The notes beneath the pieces were generated by a model. The model did no database searches. It worked only from the letters and a program-made list of their open reading frames with translations, and had not been told where the DNA came from. A stretch of DNA of 64,000 nucleotides from Bacteroidia bacterium (GTDB taxonomy: Bacteria; Bacteroidota; Bacteroidia; Bacteroidales; CAJPTX01): NCBI GenBank assembly GCA_002749065.1, contig PDTX01000003.1, forward strand, positions 1 to 64,000, read 5' to 3'. The translations under genes and the position numbers were made by a program. Positions 41,486 to 50,542 of the stretch are shown in pieces; within the stretch, counting starts at the first letter, position 1, and each line of letters begins with the position of its first letter.

Positions 41486-43117
41486 ATGGATATAAAACTG
41501 TTGCTGGGTGATGAGGCCATCGCCCAGGGAGCCATCGATGCGGGGGTCAGCGGCGTATACGCCTACCCCGGCACACCGTCCACCGAGATCATGGAGTACG
41601 TCCAGGGGGCGAAGGCCGCCCGGGAGCGGAACATCCACCGCCAGTGGTCGGCCAACGAGAAGACCGCCATGGAGGCCGCCATCGGCATGTCCTACGCCGG
41701 CAAGCGCGCCCTGGTGTGCTTCAAGCACGTGGGGATGAACGTGGCCGCCGATGCCTTCGTCAACTCCGCCATCACCGGCACCAACGGCGGGCTGGTGGTC
41801 CTGGTGGCCGACGACCCCTCGATGCACAGCTCCCAGAACGAGCAGGATACCCGCGAGTACGCCAAGTTCGCCATGGTGCCCTGCCTGGAGCCCTCCACCC
41901 AGCAGGAGGCCTACGACATGATGTTCCACGCCTTCGACCTCTCCGAGAGGGTCAACGCCCCCGTGGTCATGCGCATCACCACCCGCATGGCGCACTCCCG
42001 GGCCGGGGTGAAGCTCCGCGAGAAGGTCAACGAGCAGAACCAGCTCCGCCTCCCGGAGGACAAGCGGCAGTTCGTCCTCCTGCCGGCCATCGCCCGCCGC
42101 AACTACCACCGCCTACTGGGCATGCAGGACGAGATGGTGAAGCTCGCGGAGGACTCCCAGTTCAACGCCCTGCGGCTCGGCAACAAGGACGGCATCGGGA
42201 TCATCACCACCGGCATCGCCCACAACTACTTCCTCGAGGCCATCGAGGGCAACTTCCAGGGCATGAGCCTGCTGAAGATTACCCAGTACCCGCTCCCGCG
42301 CCGCATGATAGAGTCGCTCTACAACCACTGCAGCGAGATCATCGTCATGGAGGAGGGCTACCCCGTGGTCGAGGGCCTGCTCCGCGGCTACTTCAACCAC
42401 GGCAAGCCCATCCACGGTCGCCTCGACGGTACGCTCCCCCGCGAGGGCGAGCTCAACCCCAACCACGTGGCCAAGGCCCTGGGCAAGCCCATCGAGGAGG
42501 GTGCGAAAATCCCCGACCTGGTGGCGGGTAGGCCCCCGGCGCTCTGCATGGGCTGCGGCCACCGCGACGTCTACGACGCGCTTAACGCCGCGCTCGAGGA
42601 GTACGGCGACGGCCGGGTATTCTCCGACATCGGCTGCTACACCCTCGGCGCGCTCCCCCCCTTCAATGCCATCAACTCCTGCGTGGACATGGGCGCGTCC
42701 ATCACCATGGCCAAGGGGGCGGCCGACGCTGGCCTCGTGCCCGCGGTGGCCATGCTCGGCGACTCCACCTTCACCCACTCGGGGATGACGGGCCTGCTCG
42801 ATGCCATCAACGAGAACAGCCCCATCACCGTGATCATCTCCGACAACTCCACCACCGGGATGACCGGCGGCCAGCAGTCGGCCGGCACCGGCAAGATCGA
42901 GGAGATATGCCTCGGCCTGGGCGTGGACCCCAAGCACATACGCCGGATGGTGCCCCTCAAGAAGCACTTCGAGGAGAACGTCGCCATCATGAAGGAGGAG
43001 CTGGCCTACAAGGGGCTCTCGGTGCTCATACCCGAGCGGGAGTGCATCCAGACCTACGCGCGCCGCCAGCGGGCCGCCAAGGCCCAGAAGGATGCCGAGA
43101 AGAAGGCCAGCAAGTAA
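41486..43117 (+). CDS. iorA: Indolepyruvate ferredoxin oxidoreductase alpha subunit
   Basis: LLGDEAIAQGAIDAGVSGVYAYPGTPSTEIMEYV; CMGCGHRDVYDAL; NSPITVIISDNSTTGMTGGQ; lacks the usual C-terminal ferredoxin cysteine clusters. Confidence 0.9.
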   Translation: MDIKLLLGDEAIAQGAIDAGVSGVYAYPGTPSTEIMEYVQGAKAARERNIHRQWSANEKTAMEAAIGMSYAGKRALVCFKHVGMNVAADAFVNSAITGTNGGLVVLVADDPSMHSSQNEQDTREYAKFAMVPCLEPSTQQEAYDMMFHAFDLSERVNAPVVMRITTRMAHSRAGVKLREKVNEQNQLRLPEDKRQFVLLPAIARRNYHRLLGMQDEMVKLAEDSQFNALRLGNKDGIGIITTGIAHNYFLEAIEGNFQGMSLLKITQYPLPRRMIESLYNHCSEIIVMEEGYPVVEGLLRGYFNHGKPIHGRLDGTLPREGELNPNHVAKALGKPIEEGAKIPDLVAGRPPALCMGCGHRDVYDALNAALEEYGDGRVFSDIGCYTLGALPPFNAINSCVDMGASITMAKGAADAGLVPAVAMLGDSTFTHSGMTGLLDAINENSPITVIISDNSTTGMTGGQQSAGTGKIEEICLGLGVDPKHIRRMVPLKKHFEENVAIMKEELAYKGLSVLIPERECIQTYARRQRAAKAQKDAEKKASK

Positions 43118-43144
43118 ACTCTAACCGCCAAAAATTCAGACAAA

Positions 43145-43735
43145 ATGACAAAGACCGATATAATCCTCGCGGGTGTGGGCGGACAGGGTATGCTCTCAGT
43201 GGCCGCCATCGTGGGCCACGCCGCCGTGAGCAACGAGCTACATCTCAAGCAGGCCGAAACCCACGGCATGAGCCAGCGGGGGGGCGACGTGCAGTCGCAC
43301 CTCCGAATCGCGGAGAAACCCATATGCTCGGACCTCATCCCCATGGGCAAGGCCGACCTCATCCTCTCGGGCGAGCCCATGGAGAGCCTCCGCTACCTCC
43401 CCTACCTCGCGCCCAAGGGCTACATCGTCACCAGCATCGCGCCCATCGTCAACATACCCGACTACCCCGACCTCGACCAGGTGCTGGCGCGCATCAAGGA
43501 GTACCCGCGCCACGTCCTGGTCGATGCCGAGCAGATCGCCAAGGACTGCGGCTCGGCCCGCTCGGCCAACGTCGTGATGCTCGGGGCGGCCTCCCCCCTG
43601 CTCATCATCGACTTCCAGTCGCTCGAGAACGGCATCGTGGCCCTCTTCGAGCGCAAGGGGCAGGACGTGGTCGACGCCAACCTCAAGGCCCTCCGCGCCG
43701 GGCGCGAGCTGGTCAAGGACATGAAGTTCGACTAG
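43145..43735 (+). CDS. iorB: Indolepyruvate ferredoxin oxidoreductase beta subunit
   Basis: DIILAGVGGQGMLSVAAIVGHAA; KQAETHGMSQRGGDVQSHLRI. Confidence 0.93.
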   Translation: MTKTDIILAGVGGQGMLSVAAIVGHAAVSNELHLKQAETHGMSQRGGDVQSHLRIAEKPICSDLIPMGKADLILSGEPMESLRYLPYLAPKGYIVTSIAPIVNIPDYPDLDQVLARIKEYPRHVLVDAEQIAKDCGSARSANVVMLGAASPLLIIDFQSLENGIVALFERKGQDVVDANLKALRAGRELVKDMKFD

Positions 43736-43758
43736 GGGGAGCACCACCCCACGAACGT

Positions 43759-44529
43759 ATGCGTATCATCCTCACTGGTACGGGCATCTCGCAGGGCATC
43801 CCAGTGATAGGATGCCCCTGCGAGGCCTGTCGCTCCACCGACCCCCTCGACAAGCGGCTCCGCACCGCGGCCCTGGTCCAGGAGGGCGATACCAACGTGG
43901 CCATAGACATCGGGCCGGACTTCCGCCAGCAGATGATGCGGGCGGAGGTCACGGCCCTCCACGCCGTCGTCATCACCCATGAGCACTCCGACCACGTGGC
44001 CGGGCTTGACGACGTACGCCCCTTCAACTTCACCATGCGCTGCGAGATGCCCCTCTACGCCGAGCCCCGCGTCCTCAAGGCGCTGGCCCAGCGCTTCCCC
44101 TACGCCTTCGCCCCCCCCGAGCAGCGCTACCCCGGGGCGGCCGCCTTCGACGTGCGCCCCATCCAGCGGCTACTCCAACCCCTGGACGTGGCCGGCCTCC
44201 CCTTCCTCCCCTTCCGCGTGATGCACGGCCGCCTGCCCATCACGGGCTACAGGGTGCGGGACTTCGCCTACATCACCGATTGCAGCGCCCTCCCGGAGGA
44301 GAGCCTCGCGGCGCTCCGTGGCCTGGAGGTGCTGGTCCTCAACACGCTGCGCTACCGGCCACACCCCATGCACCTGACGCTGGCCGAGTCGCTGGCCATC
44401 GTGGAGCGGCTCCAGCCCCGGCGGGCCTTCTTCACGCACGTATCGCACGAGCTGGGCCCGCACCGCAACGTCCGGGACCTGCCGCCCAACGTGCGGATAG
44501 CCTACGACGGGATGGTCATCGACCTCTAG
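43759..44529 (+). CDS. MBL-fold metallohydrolase (PhnP-like)
   Basis: MRIILTGTGISQGIPVIGCPCEACRS; THEHSDHVAGLDDVR; in the frame of ORF 42907..44529. Confidence 0.88.
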   Translation: MRIILTGTGISQGIPVIGCPCEACRSTDPLDKRLRTAALVQEGDTNVAIDIGPDFRQQMMRAEVTALHAVVITHEHSDHVAGLDDVRPFNFTMRCEMPLYAEPRVLKALAQRFPYAFAPPEQRYPGAAAFDVRPIQRLLQPLDVAGLPFLPFRVMHGRLPITGYRVRDFAYITDCSALPEESLAALRGLEVLVLNTLRYRPHPMHLTLAESLAIVERLQPRRAFFTHVSHELGPHRNVRDLPPNVRIAYDGMVIDL

Positions 44530-44606
44530 GTCCCCTCCCATACCCCTCCCACACCCCTCTCGTGGGGCGGGGCATCCTCCTTCCGGATTTGCTTTGCGCT
44601 TCCCGC

Positions 44607-46079
44607 CTAGAACACCGGGCTGAAGAGGCGCGCTATGGCCTCTAGGCCCCGCCGCGCCAGGGGGCGTTGCCGCCACTCCGCGAGGTCGAGGTCGTGGCTC
44701 TTGCGCGTATTGCCGATGAACTCCAGCTCGAGCCGCCGGGTGATGTCCCTGTCGTAGAGCAGGGCCAGCACCTCGTAGTTCTCCTCGAAGGAGCGTATGT
44801 CCATGTTGGCCGAGCCGACGATGGCCAGCTCCCCGTCCACAATCAGGGTCTTGGAGTGGTTGAAGCCGCCGGTGTAGAGGTAGACCCTTATGCCGCTCTC
44901 GAGCAGGTCCTCTATGTAGGAGTGGATGGCCCAGAGCACCAGCTTGGCATCGCCCCTCCGGGGGAGTATGATGCGCACGTCGACCCCGCTGAGGGCGGTG
45001 GTGCGCAGGGCCATCAGGAGGCTGTCGCTGGGGATGAAGTAGGGGGTGCAGATGTAGATGTAGCGCTTGGCCCGGGCGATGGCCGTGATGAAGGCGTGCA
45101 GGGGGGTGCTGTAGGGGTCCTCGGGCGCGCTGGTGATGATTTGGACCGGGGTATTGCCCCCCTCCACCGGGATGGGGCAGTAGTCCGGGCTGGGGGCCTC
45201 GCCGCTCACGTAGGCCCAGTCGCGGAGGAATATGCGGTGCAGGGCGTGGGCCGCGGGGCCCTTGATGCGCAGCTGCGTGTCGACCCACTGCCCGATGGAG
45301 GAGCCCGTGATGTAGCGCTGGGCGATGTTCATCCCCCCCATGTAGGCCATGGTGCCGTCGATGACCACGATTTTCCGGTGGTTGCGGTTGTTGATGCGGT
45401 TGCCCAGCAGGGGGAATATCACCCGCTCGAAGGGGTATATCCTCACCCCGCCCTCCTGCAGGCGGGCGAGCAGGGACTTGGACAGGCCCCAGCTGCCCAC
45501 GGCATCGTAGATGATGCGGACATCGACCCCCTGCCCGGCCCGCTCGATGAGCTCGGCGGCGATGCGCTGGCCGAGGGCATCGTCGGTGAAGGTGTAGTAC
45601 TCCATGTGGATGAAGTCCTGGGCGTGGCGGATGTCCTCGAGCAGGGAGGCGAAGGCGACCTCCCCCTCGTGGTAGAGCTCCACCCCGTTGCTCCCGAGCA
45701 CGGGGGCCTCCCCCTGGTGGTCGAGCAGGGTGGCGATGTAGGCGTGCGTCTCGAGCACATCGTGCTGGGGGGGGATTTCCGAGAGGGGGATGGTGGCTGT
45801 CCCGAAGCGGTCCTCCACCTCGCGGCGGCTGTCGGGGTAGCGGCGGGCTGTGAGCCGCCGGCGGAGGTTCTGCCCCAGGAAGATGTAGAAGACCAGGCCC
45901 ATGATGGGGAGCAGGATCAGGACCCAGACCCACAGGAGCGTCTTGGTGGGGTTGCGCCGGTCCAGGATGACCATCAGCACGCTCGCGGCGATGGTCAGGC
46001 AGTAGAGCAGGGCGAGGATCCGGAGGATGAGCCCGAGCTCGTAGCCATCGACCCATTGGGTGAGTAGCAGCTGTAGCAT
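44607..46079 (-). CDS. cls: Cardiolipin synthase
   Basis: Two HKD motifs (NHRKIVVIDGT, NHSKTLIVDGE); N-terminal TM helices. Confidence 0.95.
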   Translation of the reverse strand: MLQLLLTQWVDGYELGLILRILALLYCLTIAASVLMVILDRRNPTKTLLWVWVLILLPIMGLVFYIFLGQNLRRRLTARRYPDSRREVEDRFGTATIPLSEIPPQHDVLETHAYIATLLDHQGEAPVLGSNGVELYHEGEVAFASLLEDIRHAQDFIHMEYYTFTDDALGQRIAAELIERAGQGVDVRIIYDAVGSWGLSKSLLARLQEGGVRIYPFERVIFPLLGNRINNRNHRKIVVIDGTMAYMGGMNIAQRYITGSSIGQWVDTQLRIKGPAAHALHRIFLRDWAYVSGEAPSPDYCPIPVEGGNTPVQIITSAPEDPYSTPLHAFITAIARAKRYIYICTPYFIPSDSLLMALRTTALSGVDVRIILPRRGDAKLVLWAIHSYIEDLLESGIRVYLYTGGFNHSKTLIVDGELAIVGSANMDIRSFEENYEVLALLYDRDITRRLELEFIGNTRKSHDLDLAEWRQRPLARRGLEAIARLFSPVF

Positions 46080-46121
46080 GGTTGGGGAGAGGTGCTTAGG
46101 TTGGCCAGGCGGGGGCTCGGC

Positions 46122-46562
46122 CTAGAGCACTGCGTCTATGATCCGCTGCGGTGTCCGGATGGGGCGGCGCGTGGCACCATCCACAAAGGCCAGGGTGGTC
46201 GTCCCCCAGACAATCAGCTCGTCGTCCTGCGCCCGGGTGATCCGGTAGCCCCAGACGACGCTCGCGCCCCGTAGCTCGAGGATGCCGCTGGTGACATTGA
46301 GCACGTCATCGTAGTGCGCCGGGGTGTGGTACTTGATTTGCAGGTCGACCACCGGCAGCATGATGTCCTCCTCCTCCATCCGCCCGTAGGTGAAGCCGAG
46401 GTGGCGCATGGTCTCGTTGCGGCCCACCTCGAAGAAGAGCGGGTAGTTGCCGTAGTAGACGTAGCCCATGGCGTCGGTCTCGCCGTAGCGGACGCGGACC
46501 TGCGTGGTGAAGGCCCCCCGCAGCACGGAGGTGTCGCCCTTGAAGTCTAGCTGTTTGCCCAT
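46122..46562 (-). CDS. Acyl-CoA thioesterase, 4HBT/YbgC-like
   Basis: VRYGETDAMGYVYYGNYPLFFEVGRNETMR hotdog-fold signature. Confidence 0.9.
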   Translation of the reverse strand: MGKQLDFKGDTSVLRGAFTTQVRVRYGETDAMGYVYYGNYPLFFEVGRNETMRHLGFTYGRMEEEDIMLPVVDLQIKYHTPAHYDDVLNVTSGILELRGASVVWGYRITRAQDDELIVWGTTTLAFVDGATRRPIRTPQRIIDAVL

Positions 46563-46597
46563 GGTGACCAGAAGTGATTAGCATGAATTCCTGCGGC

Positions 46598-46605
46598 CAA
46601 AGGTA
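46598..46605 (-). promoter_or_regulatory. -7 box TACCTTTG upstream of the thioesterase gene
   Basis: CAAAGGTA on + strand, ~36 nt upstream of the start. Confidence 0.45.
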
Positions 46606-46677
46606 GTGAAAATTTTGGCACATACACCCCGCCCCCGCCATGCCCGGCCCCCGCCGCGGGGCCCTTTTCGCGGCGCA

Positions 46678-46709
46678 TTTGGTATTGTATGCCAATAGGT
46701 ATATATTTG
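46678..46709 (+). promoter_or_regulatory. Bacteroidota-type promoter upstream of the SiaC-like gene
   Basis: TTTG (46678-46681), 20 nt, TATATTTG (46702-46709). Confidence 0.7.
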
Positions 46710-46752
46710 CGCAGTGCCATTCGACCGGCATGCTGTAGTATAAGAACTCGTA

Positions 46753-47160
46753 ATGGTGGATAATACGTCAATGCGCTCCCCGGCTCTCCAGCTCGAGGGC
46801 ACGGCTAGCACCCCCACGGTGGATTTCGATAGCCAGACCGGATGCCTGCATCTGCGCGGCGTGTCCATGCCCGAGAACGTGCTGGTCTTCTACCGGCCCA
46901 TCCTGCAGTGGATTCGCGACTACTCCCGCCACCCCGCGGAGGCAACCTGCATGCGCTTCGACCTCCTCTACTTCAACACGGCCTCCTCGAAGCTCCTGCT
47001 GGAGCTCTTCTCCATCCTGGAGGACATGCACGAGGCCGGGCGCCGCGTGGAGGTCGAGTGGCTCTACCGCGAGGAGGACCTCGACATGGAGGAGGCCGGC
47101 GAGGACTTCTCCAACCTGCTCCAGCTGCCCTTCCGCATGGTGAGGAAGCCGAACGACTAG
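46753..47160 (+). CDS. DUF1987/SiaC family regulatory protein
   Basis: TPTVDFDSQTGCLHLRGVSMPENVLVFYRPILQWIRDY; FDLLYFNTASSKLLLELFSILEDMH. Confidence 0.88.
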   Translation: MVDNTSMRSPALQLEGTASTPTVDFDSQTGCLHLRGVSMPENVLVFYRPILQWIRDYSRHPAEATCMRFDLLYFNTASSKLLLELFSILEDMHEAGRRVEVEWLYREEDLDMEEAGEDFSNLLQLPFRMVRKPND

Positions 47161-47214
47161 CCCCTCGGCGTGCCCCCGCCCGCCACATTGCCCAACAGTA
47201 ATACCGACAGCACA

Positions 47215-47955
47215 ATGAACTATACCAATCGGCGGAGCATCCGCAGCTACCGCAAGGACCCCATCGACGAGCAGCACCTCTCGGCCATCCTGCGTGGGGC
47301 CCTGCGGGCATCCAACACCGGGAACATGCAGACCTGGAGCGTGGTCGTGACGCGCGACCCGGCCAAGAAGGCCGCCCTGGCACCCTGCCACTTCGGTCAG
47401 CCCATGGTGGAGGCCGCGCCGGTGGTGCTGACCTTCTGCCTGGACTACAACCGGCTGGAGAAGTGGTGCCAGGCCTCGGGCGCGCAGGGCGTGCACTACG
47501 ACAGCCTCATGGCGGTCTATGTCGCCACCATCGACACCATCATCGCCGCGCAGAACGCCGCGGTGGCCGCCGAGGACCTCGGCCTGGGCATCTGCTTCCT
47601 GGGCACGGCCGTCTACAACATGCAGGGGATTATCGACATCCTCAAGCTCCCCCGGGGGGTGGTCCCCGTGACGACCATCACGATGGGCTGGCCCGACCAG
47701 CTCCCGCCCCTGACCGAGCGTCTGCCCCTCGAGGCCCTCGTGCATCAGGAGGAGTACTGCGAGCGCAGCCCCGAGGAGGTGCGGGCCCTCTACCGCGACA
47801 TTGAGGCCAACCCGGCCAATCAGGCCTTCGTGCGGGAGAACAGCAAGGAGGCCCTGGCCCAGGTGTTCTGCGAGGTGCGCTACAGCCCGGAGTCGTACCG
47901 CCAGTTCTCGGCCAAAATGCTTGAGGCGCTGCGTGCACAGGGCTTCGCGGTCTAG
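47215..47955 (+). CDS. Nitroreductase family protein (NfsA-like)
   Basis: NRRSIRSYRKDPIDEQHLSAILRGALRASNTGNMQTWSVVVTRD; ATG at 47215 in ORF 47170..47955. Confidence 0.88.
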   Translation: MNYTNRRSIRSYRKDPIDEQHLSAILRGALRASNTGNMQTWSVVVTRDPAKKAALAPCHFGQPMVEAAPVVLTFCLDYNRLEKWCQASGAQGVHYDSLMAVYVATIDTIIAAQNAAVAAEDLGLGICFLGTAVYNMQGIIDILKLPRGVVPVTTITMGWPDQLPPLTERLPLEALVHQEEYCERSPEEVRALYRDIEANPANQAFVRENSKEALAQVFCEVRYSPESYRQFSAKMLEALRAQGFAV

Positions 47956-49561
47956 GCCCTACCGCCTACTCCTATACCTTATCTGCTTCCTGGGAGTCGT
48001 CCCCTCGGCATGGGGGGGCGACTCCCTTCGCTTCGTGGGCGGGCTGCCCAGCGACTACCGTACGGACTGCGTGTACCCCCTCCCGCTCGATACGCTGCGC
48101 CTGCGGCGAGGCCTCTCGCACTGCCTCGACCGGCTACGGGCGGCGGGCTACCTCGAGGCCAGCCTGGATGGGGTGCTGCTGACCACCGACAGCACGGGGC
48201 GGCAGGCCGTATCGGGCGAGGTATCGCTGCATCTCGGGCCGCGCTACTACCTCTCGGGCGGCGACGACCGGGCCTACACCCCCGAGACGCTCCGCGCGGA
48301 GCTGGAGGGGCTCGCGCGGCGCGATAGCCTCGGCGCGTCGCAGCGCCTGGAGTACCACCAGCGGGTGGTGGCCCCGGGGCGCGTGGGCCTCTGGGTGGCG
48401 GGCGCGGAGCCGCTGAGAATGCCCCTTGCGGGTCTTGTGCAGGAGGGGGGAGAGGTGCTCCGCCCGGGCGTGCTGCTCCGTCTGGCGGGCTTGCGGCTGG
48501 GCGACAGCCTGACGGCGGAGGGGATGCATGCGGCGGCCGCCAGCCTAGGGCGTTTCCCCTACCTGCTCGTGGCCAGGCCATCGGCCGTGGATAATCGTGC
48601 CGAGGGGGCCACGCTGCATCTCTACCTGGAGAGGCGGGCGGCCAGCCATGCCGAGGGGGTGCTGGCCCTCGCACCCCGGCAGGGGCGGGGGGGGACGGAC
48701 TGGGCCATCGATGGGGACGTACGTCTGCTCAACCTGCTGCGCTTCGGGGAGAGCTTCCGCTTCACCTTCCGGGGGCGGGAGGGGGGCGACCGCCACCTGC
48801 ATATGTCCACTGACTGGCCCGTGGTTCTGTCCAGCCGCTGGGGCGTGGGGGCGAGCTTCCGCCTGAAGAGCCAGCGGGGCTACGGGCGCAGCTACAGCGC
48901 GATGGGCTACACCGCCTACCTGGTGGATGTGCGCCAGCGTGTGGGGCTGGAGCTGGCCCATGGCCAGTCGGCCGACGAGCAGACCCTGAGCGTGGAGAGC
49001 ACCAGCCTGGGGCTGAGGTATAATTACACCAGCCGTCGCTACCATGGCGCGTGGTCGAGGGGTAGGGAGGGGATGCTGCGGGTCTCCATCGCCCGCCGTA
49101 GGGCCTCGGACGGGGCGCGCGGCACGCTCCTGGCCTACGAAGGGGAGCTGCGCCCCAGCTGGACCATCGGCCGGCGGTGGTACCTCGATGCCAGCGTGCT
49201 GGGCCGGGGGCTCTTCCCCTTTGGGGCTGTGCCGCTCCTGGGGATAGAGCAGCTGACGCTCGGGGGGCGCGACGGGCTGTGGGGCTACCACGACGGTGCG
49301 CTCCGCACGCGGGTCTACGGGTTGGTGGGGGCTGAGCCCGGTCTGCAGGCGGGTCGTTGGTTGCGCCTTGGGCTTATCGCCTCCGTGGGGGCGGTGCATG
49401 CCTCGGGGGGGGGCTTTGTGGCCATGGGTGGGGGGCTGTCCGCCACGGCCAGGACCGACCGTGGGCATCTGGCCCTGCGCGTAGCCCGGGGCTGGGACAC
49501 CCGTCCGTCGGCCAGTCCCTCGAGCCTCATGCTGCACCTCGAGCTGCGCCTGCTCTTCTAG
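47933..49561 (+). CDS. BamA/TamA-like outer membrane beta-barrel protein
   Basis: Signal peptide MHRASRSRPYRLLLYLICFLGVVPSAWG from GTG at 47933; POTRA-like N-terminus; C-terminal barrel ending in LELRLLF; in the frame of ORF 47801..49561. Confidence 0.7.
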   Translation: MHRASRSRPYRLLLYLICFLGVVPSAWGGDSLRFVGGLPSDYRTDCVYPLPLDTLRLRRGLSHCLDRLRAAGYLEASLDGVLLTTDSTGRQAVSGEVSLHLGPRYYLSGGDDRAYTPETLRAELEGLARRDSLGASQRLEYHQRVVAPGRVGLWVAGAEPLRMPLAGLVQEGGEVLRPGVLLRLAGLRLGDSLTAEGMHAAAASLGRFPYLLVARPSAVDNRAEGATLHLYLERRAASHAEGVLALAPRQGRGGTDWAIDGDVRLLNLLRFGESFRFTFRGREGGDRHLHMSTDWPVVLSSRWGVGASFRLKSQRGYGRSYSAMGYTAYLVDVRQRVGLELAHGQSADEQTLSVESTSLGLRYNYTSRRYHGAWSRGREGMLRVSIARRRASDGARGTLLAYEGELRPSWTIGRRWYLDASVLGRGLFPFGAVPLLGIEQLTLGGRDGLWGYHDGALRTRVYGLVGAEPGLQAGRWLRLGLIASVGAVHASGGGFVAMGGGLSATARTDRGHLALRVARGWDTRPSASPSSLMLHLELRLLF

Positions 49562-49642
49562 CGCGCAGCATTTGGATTTCTCAGGGAGAAAGGCGAATAT
49601 TGCAATACGATGCGAGCTCGTTGTACGTAAAGGATTAAGGCT

Positions 49643-50440
49643 ATGAGCATGGAGGAAGGCTTCGGCATGCCGATGCCCCCGCGGACCGACCCGGCGCTGG
49701 GTATCCAGTGGGTGAGGGTGGAGGGTGGCCGGTTCCTGATGGGCAGCCCGGCCGATGAGGAGGGGCGGGGAGATGATGAGTGGCAGCACGAGGTGAAGCT
49801 CTCGGGCTTCTGGATGAGCGCGACGGTGGTGACCAACGCGCAGTACAATGCCTTCCTGAAGGCGATGGAGGCCAAGGGGGGCGGGGTGTGGAAGAGGGTG
49901 GGGAGGAGCGGTTCGGCTTACAATTTGAACACAAACTCCGGGTACTTCTATGAGGGAGCGCAGCCGGTGGTGGGCGTTACTTGGGACGATGCCATGGCCT
50001 TCTGCGAGTGGGTGGGGAATGGCGTGACCCTGCCAACGGAGGCGCAGTGGGAGTACGCTTGCCGCGCGGGGAGCAAAGCGGCATATGGCATGGGTGCGGA
50101 CGGGGTCCAGGTAAATGGTTTCAATTTGGGAGATTATGCCTGGTATGATAAAAACGCGGGTCGCAGGACGCATGCGGTGGGTAAGAAAAGGGCCAATGCT
50201 TTCGGTCTATACGATATGCACGGGAATGTGTGGGAGTGGTGCTCGGACTGGTATGCGCGCTACGAGGACAGCCCGAAGAGGAACCCCCTTGGCCCGATGG
50301 ATGGCACTGACCGTGTGGTTCGTGGTGGTAGCTGGGGCGATGGGCCACGCGTCTGTCGCTGCGCAAGTCGGGGTCGCATGGACCCTATGGATAGGGTCAT
50401 TTTCTTGGGTTTCCGCCTGGTCGCTCCGCTCGAGCCCTAG
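49643..50440 (+). CDS. SUMF1/formylglycine-generating-enzyme-like domain protein (copy A)
   Basis: WVRVEGGRFLMGSP, VTNAQYNAFLKAM, LPTEAQWEYACRAGS, GLYDMHGNVWEWCSDWY, VVRGGSW, LGFRLV. Confidence 0.93.
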   Translation: MSMEEGFGMPMPPRTDPALGIQWVRVEGGRFLMGSPADEEGRGDDEWQHEVKLSGFWMSATVVTNAQYNAFLKAMEAKGGGVWKRVGRSGSAYNLNTNSGYFYEGAQPVVGVTWDDAMAFCEWVGNGVTLPTEAQWEYACRAGSKAAYGMGADGVQVNGFNLGDYAWYDKNAGRRTHAVGKKRANAFGLYDMHGNVWEWCSDWYARYEDSPKRNPLGPMDGTDRVVRGGSWGDGPRVCRCASRGRMDPMDRVIFLGFRLVAPLEP

Positions 50441-50459
50441 TTCTGCAATGGCAAATTGC

Positions 50460-50494
50460 GGAATATTCGAATGTGCAGTATTCGAATATATTCC
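50460..50494. repeat. Inverted repeat upstream of SUMF1 copy B
   Basis: GGAATATTCGAAT-gtgcagt-ATTCGAATATATTCC. Confidence 0.7.
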
Positions 50495-50542
50495 TATCTT
50501 TCGCATTGTGTAGCGGTGTTGCTACGCGTAAAAACAATTCTT

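Noticed and set aside
42907-44529. 540-aa ORF starting inside iorA
   Set aside because: The part before 43759 is out-of-frame translation of iorA/iorB; only the MBL-fold portion from ATG 43759 is supported.
44530-44606. Pyrimidine-rich stretch between the MBL gene and cls
   Set aside because: Repeated CCCCTCCCA-like runs but no convincing stem; probably a weak convergent-gene terminator region.
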